Source: Arcuatula senhousia (lineage: Eukaryota; Mollusca; Bivalvia; Mytilida; Mytilidae). From it: a stretch of DNA of 64,000 nucleotides. Positions 47,601 through 58,300 of the stretch are shown one piece after another (the first letter of the stretch is position 1; every line of letters starts with the position of its first letter). A program made the position numbers and the translations under genes. A model generated the notes under the pieces. It was given only the letters and a program-made list of their open reading frames with translations. It did no database searches and was not told the origin of the DNA. Where the stretch lies: assembly GCA_963971305.1 (NCBI GenBank), contig OZ020311.1:8494001-8558000 (forward strand), given 5' to 3'.

Positions 47601-50600
47601 CCATAATAGCTGAGATATAGTGCTAGAAAGTGCACCATCGCCGAAGCGCGTAGCGAGCAAGACCGATCGGCATTTCACGATATCTTCTTTTTTCAACTTG
47701 TTTTTTTCGGGCCGCGACGACAAAAAATGACGTCCTAGATTTTTCGAGCACGCTTGAAATATGATGTGCTACAATAAAACTATAAACAGTATATCGTTCA
47801 ACTGTGTATCCCCTAATAGCTGAGATATAGTGCTAGAAAGTGCACCATCGCCGAAGCGCGTAGCGCGCAAGACCGCTCGGCATTTCACGATATCTTCTTT
47901 TTTCAACTTGTTTTTTTCGGGCCGCGACGACAAAAAATGACGTCCTAGATTTTTCGAGCACGCTTGAAATATGATGTGCTACAATAAAACTATAAATAGT
48001 ATATCGTTCAATATCGTTCAACTGTGTATCCCCTAATAGCTGAGGTATAGTGCTAGAAAGTGCACCATCGCCGAAGCGCGTAGCGCGCAAGACCGCTCGG
48101 CATTTCACGATAACTTCTTTTTTCAACTTGTTTTTTTCGGGCCGCGACGACAAAAAATGACGTCCTAGATTTTTCGAGCACGCTTGAAATATGATGTGCT
48201 AAAATAAAACTATACATAGTATATCGTTCAACTGTGTATCCCCTAATAGCTGAGATATAGTGCTAGAAAGTGCACCATCGCCGAAGCGCGTAGCGCGCAA
48301 GACCGCTCGGCATTTCACGATATCTTCTTTTTTCAACTTGTTTTTTTCGGGCCGCGACGACAAAAAATGACGTCCTAGATTTTTCGAGCACGCTTGAAAT
48401 ATGATGTGCTACAATAAAACTATTAATAGTATATCGTTCAACTGTGTATCCCCTAATAGCTGAGGTATAGTGCTAGAAAGTGCACCATCGCCGAAGCGCG
48501 TAGCGCGCAAGACCGCTCGGCATTTCACGATAACTTCTTTTTTCAACTTGTTTTTTTTCGGGCCGCGACGACAAAAAATGACGTCCTGAATTTTCGAGCA
48601 CGCTTGAAATATGATGTGCTACAATAAAACTATAAATAGTATATCGTTCAACTGTGTATCCCCTAATAGCTGAGATATAGTGCTAGAATGTGCACCATCG
48701 CCGAAGCGCGTAGCGCGCAAGACCGCTCGGCATTTCACGATATCTTCTTTTTTCAACTTGTTTTTTTCGGGCCGCGACGACAAAAAATGACGTCCTAGAT
48801 TTTTCGAGCACGCTTGAAATATGATGTGCTACAATAAAACTATAAATAGTATATCGTTCAACTGTGTATCCCCTAATAGCTGAGGTATAGTGCTAGAAAG
48901 TGCACCATCGCCGAAGCGCGTAGCGAGCAAGACCGCTCGGCATTTCACGATATCTTCTTTTTTCAACTTGTTTTTTTCGGGCCGCGACGACAAAAAATGA
49001 CGTCCTAGATTTTTCGAGCACGCTTGAAATATGATGTGCTACAATAAAACTATAAACAGTATATCGTTCAACTGTGTATCCCCTAATAGCTGAGATATAG
49101 TGCTAGAAAGTGCACCATCGCCGAAGCGCGTAGCGCGCAAGACCGCTCGGCATTTCACGATATCTTCTTTTTTCAACTTGTTTTTTTCGGGCCGCGACGA
49201 CAAAAAATGACGTCCTAGATTTTTCGAGCACGCTTGAAATATGATGTGCTACAATAAAACTATAAATAGTATATCGTTCAATATCGTTCAACTGTGTATC
49301 CCCTAATAGCTGAGGTATAGTGCTAGAAAGTGCACCATCGCCGAAGCGCGTAGCGCGCAAGACCGCTCGTCATTTCACGATAACTTCTTTTTCAACTTGT
49401 TTTTTTCTGGCCGCGACGACAAAAAATGACGTCCTAGATTTTTCGAGCACGCTTGAAATATGATGTGCTACAATAAAACTATAAATAGTATATCGTTCAA
49501 CTGTGTATCCCCTAACAGCTGAGATATAGTGCTAGAAAGTGCACCATCGCCGAAGCGCGTAGCGCACAAGACCGCTCGGCATTTCACGATATCTTCTTTT
49601 TTCAACTTGTTTTTTTCGGGCCGCGACGACAAAAAATGACGTCCTAGATTTTTCGAGCACGCTTGAAATATGATGTGCTACAATAAAACTATAAATAGTA
49701 TATCGTTCAACTGTGTATCCCCTAATAGCTGAGATATAGTGCTAGAAAGTGCACCATCGCCGAAGCGCGTAGCGCGCAAGACCGCTCGGCATTTCACGAT
49801 ATCTTCTTTTTTCAACTTGTTTTTTTCGGGCCGCGACGACAAAAAATGACGTCCTAGATTTTTCGAGCACGCTTGAAATATGATGTGCTACAATAAAACT
49901 ATAAATAGTATATCGTTCAACTGTGTATCCCCTAATAGCTGAGATATAGTGCTAGAAAGTGCACCATCGCCGAAGCGCGTAGCGCGCAAGACCACTCGGT
50001 ATTTCACGATATCTTCCTTTTTCAACTTGTTTTTTTCGGGCCGCGACGACAAAAAATGACGTCCTAGATTTTTCGAGCACGCTTGAAATATGATGTGCTA
50101 CAATAAAACTATAAATAGTATATCGTTCAACTGTGTATCCCCTAATAGCTGAGATATAGTGCTAGAAAGTGCACCATCGCCGAAGCGCGTAGCGCGCAAG
50201 ACCGCTCGGCATTTCACGATATCTTCTTTTTTCAACTTGTTTTTTTTCGGGCCGCGACGACAAAAAATGACGTCCTAGATTTTTCGAGCACGCTTGAAAT
50301 ATGATGTGCTACAATAAAACTATAAATAGTATATCGTTCAACTGTGTATCCCCTAATAGCTGAGATATAGTGCTAGAAAGTGCACCATCGCCGAAGCGCG
50401 TAGCGCAAAAGACCGCTCGGCATTTCACGATATCTTCTTTTTTCAACTTGTTTTTTTCGGGCCGCGACGACAAAAAATGACGTCCTAGATTTTTCGAGCA
50501 CGCTTGAAATATGATGTGCTACAATAAAACTATAAATAGTATATCGTTCAACTGTGTATCCCCTAATAGCTGAGATATAGTGCTAGAAAGTGCACCATCG

Positions 50601-51371
50601 CCGAAGCGCGTAGCGCGCAAGACCGCTCGTCATTTCACGATATCTTCTTTTTTCAACTTGTTTTTTTTCGGGCCGCGACGACAAAAAATGACGTCCTAGA
50701 TTTTTCGAGCACGCTTGAAATATGATGTGCTACAATAAAACTATAAATAGTATATCGTTCAACTGTGTATCCCCTAATAGCTGAGATATAGTGCTAGAAA
50801 GTGCACCATCGCCGAAGCGCGTAGCGCGCAAGACCACTCGGTATTTCACGATATCTTCCTTTTTCAACTTGTTTTTTTCGGGCCGCGACGACAAAAAATG
50901 ACGTCCTAGATTTTTCGAGCACGCTTGAAATATGATGTGCTACAATAAAACTATAAATAGTATATCGTTCAACTGTGTATCCCCTAATAGCTGAGATATA
51001 GTGCTAGAAAGTGCACCATCGCCGAAGCGCGTAGCGCGCAAGACCGCTCGGCATTTCACGATATCTTCTTTTTTCAACTTGTTTTTTTCGGGCCGCGACG
51101 ACAAAAAATGACGTCCTTGATTTTTCGAGCACGCTTGAAATATGATGTGCTACAATAAAACTATAAATAGTATATCGTTCAACTGTGTATCCCCTAACAG
51201 CTGAGATATAGTGCTAGAAAGTGCACCATCGCCGAAGCGCGTAGCGCAAAAGACCGCTCGGCATTTCACGATATCTTCTTTTTTCAACTTGTTTTTTTCG
51301 GGCCGCGACGACAAAAAATGACGTCCTAGATTTTTCGAGCACGCTTGAAATATGATGTGCTACAATAAAAC

Positions 51372-51380
51372 TATAAATAG
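51372..51380 (+). promoter_or_regulatory. TATAAATAG, TATA-box-like element repeated in each monomer (reference copy)
   Basis: TATAAATA fits the eukaryotic TATA-box consensus, and most monomers carry it. It follows AATAAA (51364-51369) by two bases. The MITE and insert A both integrated at the TA at its start. Some monomers have lost it (TATAAACAG, TATACATAG, TAAAAATAG). Whether it drives transcription cannot be told from sequence. Confidence 0.35.
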
Positions 51381-51446
51381 TATATCGTTCAACTGTGTAT
51401 CCCCTAATAGCTGAGATATAGTGCTAGAAAGTGCACCATCGCCGAA

Positions 51447-51459
51447 GCGCGTAGCGCGC
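51447..51459. other. GCGCG-TAG-CGCGC inverted repeat in each monomer (reference copy)
   Basis: This is a perfect 5-bp CpG-rich stem with a 3-base loop. Across the array the loop varies (TAG, AAG, TAT, TTG, TGG). Stem changes are often CpG transitions (GCGCATAG, TAGTGCGC, TAGCACGC, TAGCGCAC). The TAGCGAGC variant is a transversion that is common in the second sub-family. Confidence 0.6.
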
Positions 51460-52327
51460 AAGACCGCTCGGCATTTCACGATATCTTCTTTTTTCAACTT
51501 GTTTTTTTCGGGCCGCGACGACAAAAAATGACGTCCTAGATTTTTCGAGCACGCTTGAAATATGATGTGCTACAATAAAACTATAAATATTATATCGTTC
51601 AACTGTGTATCCCCTAATAGCTGAGGTATAGTGCTAGAAAGTGCACCATCGCCGAAGCGCGTAGCGCGCAAGACCGCTCGGCATTTCACGATATCTTCTT
51701 TTTTCAACTTGTTTTTTTTCGGGCAGCGACGACAAAAAATGACGTCCTAGATTTTTCGAGCACGCTTGAAATATGATGTGCTACAATAAAACTATAAATA
51801 GTATATCGTTCAACTGTGTATCCCCTAATAGCTGAGATATAGTGCTAGAAAGTGCACCATCGCCGAAGCGCGTAGCGCGCAAGACCGCTCGTCATTTCAC
51901 GATATCTTCTTTTTTCAACTTGTTTTTTTCGGGCCGCGACGACAAAAAATGACGTCCTAGATTTTTCGAGCACGCTTGAAATATGATGTGCTACAATAAA
52001 ACTATAAATAGTATATCGTTCAACTGTGTATCCCCTAATAGCTGAGATATAGTGCTAGAAAGTGCACCATCGCCGAAGCGCGTAGCGCGCAAGACCGCTC
52101 GGCATTTCACGATATCTTCTTTTTTCAACTTGTTTTTTTCGGGCCGCGACGACAAAAAATGACGTGCTTGATTTTTCGAGCACGCTTGAAATATGATGTG
52201 CTACAACAAAACTATAAATGGTATATCGTTCAACTGTGTATCCCCTAATAGCTGAGATCTAGTGCTAGAAAGTGCACCATCGCCGAAGCGCGTAGCGCGC
52301 AAGACCGCTCGGCATTTTACGATATCT

Positions 52328-55300
52328 TCTTTTTTCAACTTGTTTTTTTCGGGCCGCGACGACAAAAAATGACGTCCTAGATTTTTCGAGCACGCTTGAA
52401 ATATGATGTGCTACAATAAAACTATAAATAGTATATCGTTCAACTGTGTATCCCCTAATAGCTGAGGTATAGTGCTAGAAAGTGCACCATCGCCGAAGCG
52501 CGTAGCGCGCAAGACCGCTCGGCATTTCACGATAACTTCTTTTTTCAACTTGTTTTTTTTCGGGCCGCGACGACAAAAAATGACGTCCTAGATTTTTCGA
52601 GCACGCTTGAAATATGATGTGCTACAATAAAACTATAAATAGTATATCGTTCAACTGTGTATCCCCTAATAGCTGAGATATAGTGCTAGAAAGTGCACCA
52701 TCGCCGAAGCGCGTAGCGCGCAAGACCGCTCGGCATTTCACGATATCTTCTTTTTTCAACTTGTTTTTTTCGGGCCGCGACGACAAAAAATGACGTCCTA
52801 GATTTTTCGAGCACGCTTGAAATATGATGTGCTACAATAAAACTAAAAATAGTATATCGTTCAACTGTGTATCCCCTAATAGCTGAGGTATAGTGCTAGA
52901 AAGTGCACCATCGCCGAAGCGCGTAGCACGCAAGACCGCTCGGCATTTCACGATAACTTCTTTTTTCAACTTGTTTTTTTCGGGCCGCGACGACAAAAAA
53001 TGACGTCCTAGATTTTTCGAGCACGCTTGAAATATGATGTGCTACAATAAAACTATAAATAGTATATCGTTCAACTGTGTATCCCATAATAGCTGAGATA
53101 TAGTGCTAGAAAGTGCACCATCGCCGAAGCGCGTAGCGAGCAAGACCGCTCGGCATTTCACGATATCTTCTTTTTTCAACTTGTTTTTTTCGGGCCGCGA
53201 CGACAAAAAATGACGTCCTAGATTTTTCGAGCACGCTTGAAATATGATGTGCTACAATAAAACTATAAACAGTATATCGTTCAACTGTGTATCCCCTAAT
53301 AGCTGAGATATAGTGCTAGAAAGTGCACCATCGCCGAAGCGCGTAGCGCGCAAGACCGCTCGGCATTTCACGATATCTTCTTTTTTCAACTTGTTTTTTT
53401 CGGGCCGCGACGACAAAAAATGACGTCCTAGATTTTTCGAGCACGCTTGAAATATGATGTGCTACAATAAAACTATAAATAGTATATCGTTCAATATCGT
53501 TCAACTGTGTATCCCCTTATAGCTGAGGTATAGTGCTAGAAAGTGCACCATCGCCGAAGCGCGTAGCGCGCAAGACCGCTCGGCATTTCACGATAACTTC
53601 TTTTTTCAACTTGTTTTTTTCGGGCCGCGACGACAAAAAATGACGTCCTAGATTTTTCGAGCACGCTTGAAATATGATGTGCTACAATAAAACTATACAT
53701 AGTATATCGTTCAACTGTGTATCCCCTAATAGCTGAGATATAGTGCTAGAAAGTGCACCATCGCCGAAGCGCGTAGCGCGCAAGACCGCTCGGCATTTCA
53801 CGATATCTTCTTTTTTCAACTTGTTTTTTTCGGGCCGCGACGACAAAAAATGACGTCCTAGATTTTTCGAGCACGCTTGAAATATGATGTGCTACAATAA
53901 AACTATAAATAGTATATCGTTCAACTGTGTATCCCCTAATAGCTGAGGTATAGTGCTAGAAAGTGCACCATCGCCGAAGCGCGTAGCGCGCAAGACCGCT
54001 CGGCATTTCACGATAACTTCTTTTTTCAACTTGTTTTTTTTTCGGGCCGCGACGACAAAAAATGACGTCCTAGATTTTTCGAGCACGCTTGAAATATGAT
54101 GTGCTACAATAAAACTATAAATAGTATGTCGTTCAACTGTGTATCCCCTAATAGCTGAGATATAGTGCTAGAAAGTGCACCATCGCCGAAGCGCGTAGCG
54201 CGCAAGACCGCTCGGCATTTCACGATATCTTCTTTTTTCAACTTGTTTTTTTCGGGCCGCGACGACAAAAAATGACGTCCTAGATTTTTCGAGCACGCTT
54301 GAAATATGATGTGCTACAATAAAACTATAAATAGTATATCGTTCAACTGTGTATCCCCTAATAGCTGAGATATAGTGCTAGAAAGTGCACCATCGCCGAA
54401 GCGCGTAGCGCGCAAGACCGCTCGGCATTTCACGATATCTTCTTTTTTCAACTTGTTTTTTTCGGGACGCGACGACAAAAAATGACGTCCTAGATTTTTC
54501 GAGCACGCTTGAAATATGATGTGCTACAATAAAACTATAAATAGCATATCGTTCAATATCGTTCAACTGTGTATCCCCTAATAGCTGAGGTATAGTGCTA
54601 GAAAGTGCACCATCGCCGAAGCGCGTAGCGCGCAAGACCGCTCGGCATTTCACGATAACTTCTTTTTTCAACTTGTTTTTTTCGGGCCGCGACGACAAAA
54701 AATGACGTCCTAGATTTTTCGAGCACGCTTGAAATATGATGTGCTACAATAAAACTATACATAGTATATCGTTCAACTGTGTATCCCCTAATAGCTGAGG
54801 TATAGTGCTAGAAAGTGCACCATCGCCGAAGCGCGTAGCGCGCAAGACCGCTCGGCATTTCACGATAACTTCTTTTTTCAACTTGTTTTTTTCGGGCCGC
54901 GACGACAAAAAATGACGTCCTAGATTTTTCGAGCACGCTTGAAATATGATGTGCTACAATAAAACTATAAATAGTATATCGTTCAACTGTGTATCCCATA
55001 ATAGCTGAGATATAGTGCTAGAAAGTGCACCATCGCCGAAGCGCGTAGCGCGCAAGACCGCTCGGTATTTCACGATATCTTCTTTTTTCAACTTGTTTTT
55101 TTTCGGGCCGCGACGACAAAAAATGACGTCCTAGATTTTTCGAGCACGCTTGAAATATGATGTGCTACAATAAAACTATAAACAGTATATCGTTCAACTG
55201 TGTATCCCCTAATAGCTGAGATATAGTGCTAGAAAGTGCACCATCGCCGAAGCGCGTAGTGCGCAAGACCGCTCGGCATTTCACGATATCTTCTTTTTTC

Positions 55301-58300
55301 AACTTGTTTTTTTCGGGCCGCGACGACAAAAAATGACGTCCTAGATTTTTCGAGCACGCTTGAAATATGATGTGCTACAATAAAACTAAAAATAGTATAT
55401 CGTTCAACTGTGTATCCCCTAATAGCTGAGGTATAGTGCTAGAAAGTGCACCATCGCCGAAGCGCGTAGCGCGCAAGACCGCTCGGCATTTCACGATAAC
55501 TTCTTTTTTCAACCTCGTTTTTTTCGGGCCGCGACGACAAAAAATGACGTCCTAGATTTTTCGAGCACGCTTGAAATATGATGTGCTACAATAAAACTAT
55601 AAATAGTATATCGTTCAACTGTGTATCCCATATTAGCTGAGATATAGTGCTAGAAAGTGCACCATCGCCGAAGCGCGTAGCGAGCAAGACCGCTCGGCAT
55701 TTCACGATATCTTCTTTTTTCAACTTGTTTTTTTCGGGCCGCGACGACAAAAAATGACGTCCTAGATTTTTCGAGCACGCTTGAAATATGATGTGCTACA
55801 ATAAAACTATAAACAGTATATCGTTCAACTGTGTATCCCCTAATAGCTGAGATATAGTGCTAGAAAGTGCACCATCGCCGAAGCGCGTAGCGCGCAAGAC
55901 CGCTCGGCATTTCACGATATCTTCTTTTTTCAACTTGTTTTTTTCGGGCCGCGACGACAAAAAATGACGTCCTAGATTTTTCGAGCACGCTTGAAATATG
56001 ATGTGCTACAATAAAACTATAAATAGTATATCGTTCAATATCGTTCAACTGTGTATCCCCTAATAGCTGAGATATAGTGCTAGAAAGTGCACCATCGCCG
56101 AAGCGCGTAGTGCGCAAGACCGCTCGGCATTTCACGATATCTTCTTTTTTCAACTTGTTTTTTTCGGGCCGCGACGACAAAAAATGACGTCCTAGATTTT
56201 TCGAGCACGCTTGAAATATGATGTGCTACAATAAAACTAAAAATAGTATATCGTTCAACTGTGTATCCCCTAATAGCTGAGGTATAGTGCTAGAAAGTGC
56301 ACCATCGCCGAAGCGCGTAGCGCGCAAGACCGCTCGGCATTTCACGATAACTTCTTTTTTCAACCTCGTTTTTTTCGGGCCGCGACGACAAAAAATGACG
56401 TCCTAGATTTTTCGAGCACGCTTGAAATATGATGTGCTACAATAAAACTATAAATAGTATATCGTTCAACTGTGTATCCCATATTAGCTGAGATATAGTG
56501 CTAGAAAGTGCACCATCGCCGAAGCGCGTAGCGAGCAAGACCGCTCGGCATTTCACGATATCTTCTTTTTTCAACTTGTTTTTTTCGGGCCGCGACGACA
56601 AAAAATGACGTCCTAGATTTTTCGAGCACGCTTGAAATATGATGTGCTACAATAAAACTATAAACAGTATATCGTTCAACTGTGTATCCCCTAATAGCTG
56701 AGATATAGTGCTAGAAAGTGCACCATCGCCGAAGCGCGTAGCGCGCAAGACCGCTCGGCATTTCACGATATCTTCTTTTTTCAACTTGTTTTTTTCGGGC
56801 CGCGACGACAAAAAATGACGTCCTAGATTTTTCGAGCACGCTTGAAATATGATGTGCTACAATAAAACTATAAATAGTATATCGTTCAATATCGTTCAAC
56901 TGTGTATCCCCTAATAGCTGAGGTATAGTGCTAGAAAGTGCACCATCGCCGAAGCGCGTAGCGCGCAAGACCGCTCGGCATTTCACGATAACTTCTTTTT
57001 TCAACTTGTTTTTTTCGGGCCGCGACGACAAAAAATGACGTCCTAGATTTTTCGAGCACGCTTGAAATATGATGTGCTACAATAAAACTATACATAGTAT
57101 ATCGTTCAACTGTGTATCCCCTAATAGCTGAGATATAGTGCTAGAAAGTGCACCATCGCCGAAGCGCATAGCGCGCAAGACCGCTCGGCATTTCACGATA
57201 TCTTCTTTTTTCAACTTGTTTTTTTCGGGCCGCGACGACAAAAAATGACGTCCTAGATTTTTCGAGCACGCTTGAAATATGATGTGCTACAATAAAACTA
57301 TAAATAGCATATCGTTCAATATCGTTCAACTGTGTATCCCCTAATAGCTGAGGTATAGTGCTAGAAAGTGCACCATCGCCGAAGCGCGTAGCGCGCAAGA
57401 CCGCTCGGCATTTCACGATAACTTCTTTTTTCAACTTGTTTTTTTCGGGCCGCGACGACAAAAAATGACGTCCTAGATTTTTCGAGCACGCTTGAAATAT
57501 GATGTGCTACAATAAAACTATACATAGTATATCGTTCAACTGTGTATCCCCTAATAGCTGAGATATAGTGCTAGAAAGTGCACCATCGCCGAAGCGCATA
57601 GCGCGCAAGACCGCTCGGCATTTCACGATATCTTCTTTTTTCAACTTGTTTTTTTCGGGCCGCGACGACAAAAAATGACGTCCTAGATTTTTCGAGCACG
57701 CTTGAAATATGATGTGCTACAATAAAACTATAAATAGTATATCGTTCAACTGTGTATCCCCTAATAGCTGAGGTATAGTGCTAGAAAGTGCATCATCGCC
57801 GAAGCGCGTAGCGCGCAAGACCGCTCGGCATTTCACGATAACTTCTTTTTTCAACTTGTTTTTTTTCGGGCCGCGACGACAAAAAATGACGTCCTAGAAT
57901 TTTCGAGCACGCTTGAAATATGATGTGCTACAATAAAACTATAAATAGTATATCGTTCAACTGTGTATCCCATAATAGCTGAGATATAGTGCTAGAAAGT
58001 GCACCATCGCCGAAGCGCGTAGCGCGCAAGACCGCTCGGCATTTCACGATATCTTCTTTTTTCAACTTGTTTTTTTCGGGCCGCGACGACAAAAAATGAC
58101 GTCCTAGAATTTTCGAGCACGCTTGAAATATGATGTGCTACAATAAAACTATAAATAGTATATCGTTCAACTGTGTATCCCATAATAGCTGAGATATAGT
58201 GCTAGAAAGTGCACCATCGCCGAAGCGCGTAGCGCGCAAGACCGCTCGGCATTTCACGATATCTTCTTTTTTCAACTTGTTTTTTTCGGGTCGCGACGAC

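Larger units (their letters stand above)
51256..51465 (+). repeat. Consensus-type 210-bp monomer (reference copy)
   Basis: This copy is exactly 210 bp and appears to match the majority base at every position. It is used as the reference for monomer coordinates: GATATC 15-20, T6 24-29, T7 37-43, A6 58-63, GACGTC 65-70, T5 76-80, AATAAA 109-114, TATAAATAG 117-125, GTGCAC 176-181, GCGCG-TAG-CGCGC 192-204. About 39 percent GC. No CENP-B box, tRNA A or B box, or recognisable coding motif is present. Confidence 0.9.
49400..52250 (+). repeat. Homogeneous subarray with 4-monomer (841-842 bp) periodicity
   Basis: ACCACTCGGTATTTC with CTTCCTTTTTC occurs at 49991 and 50833, GTAGCGCAAAAGACC at 50401 and 51242, and CCTAACAGCTGAG near 49511 and 51193. 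GAGGTATA/GATAAC monomers are nearly absent. This is the most uniform stretch of the array and the best place to read the consensus monomer. The equivalent stretch in the second large unit is about 60.4-63.25 kb. Confidence 0.8.
42181..52327 (+). repeat. 10.1-kb duplication, unit 1
   Basis: This is the first unit of the largest duplication in the window, with an offset of 10,147 bp at its left end. Its left part (42.2-49.4 kb) is mixed-haplotype satellite with the 10-bp duplication at about 43340, 44405, 45890, 46320, 48010 and 49280. It includes a 430-bp sub-repeat (about 45740-46600) marked by GCGCATAGCGCGC at 46164 and 46594. Its right part (49.4-52.3 kb) is nearly all standard monomers with a 4-monomer periodicity. 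No gene is visible anywhere in it. Confidence 0.9.

Noticed and set aside
51256..51465. CENP-B box in the monomer
   Set aside because: The core pattern TTCG-N4-A-N2-CGGG is not present on either strand; TTTTCGGGCC and TTTTCGAGCACG only look similar in part. A centromeric role cannot be claimed from sequence.
51256..51465. tRNA- or 5S-derived SINE origin of the monomer
   Set aside because: No A box or B box matches, no cloverleaf, and no poly-A tail or SINE-type ends; units are abutting tandem copies.
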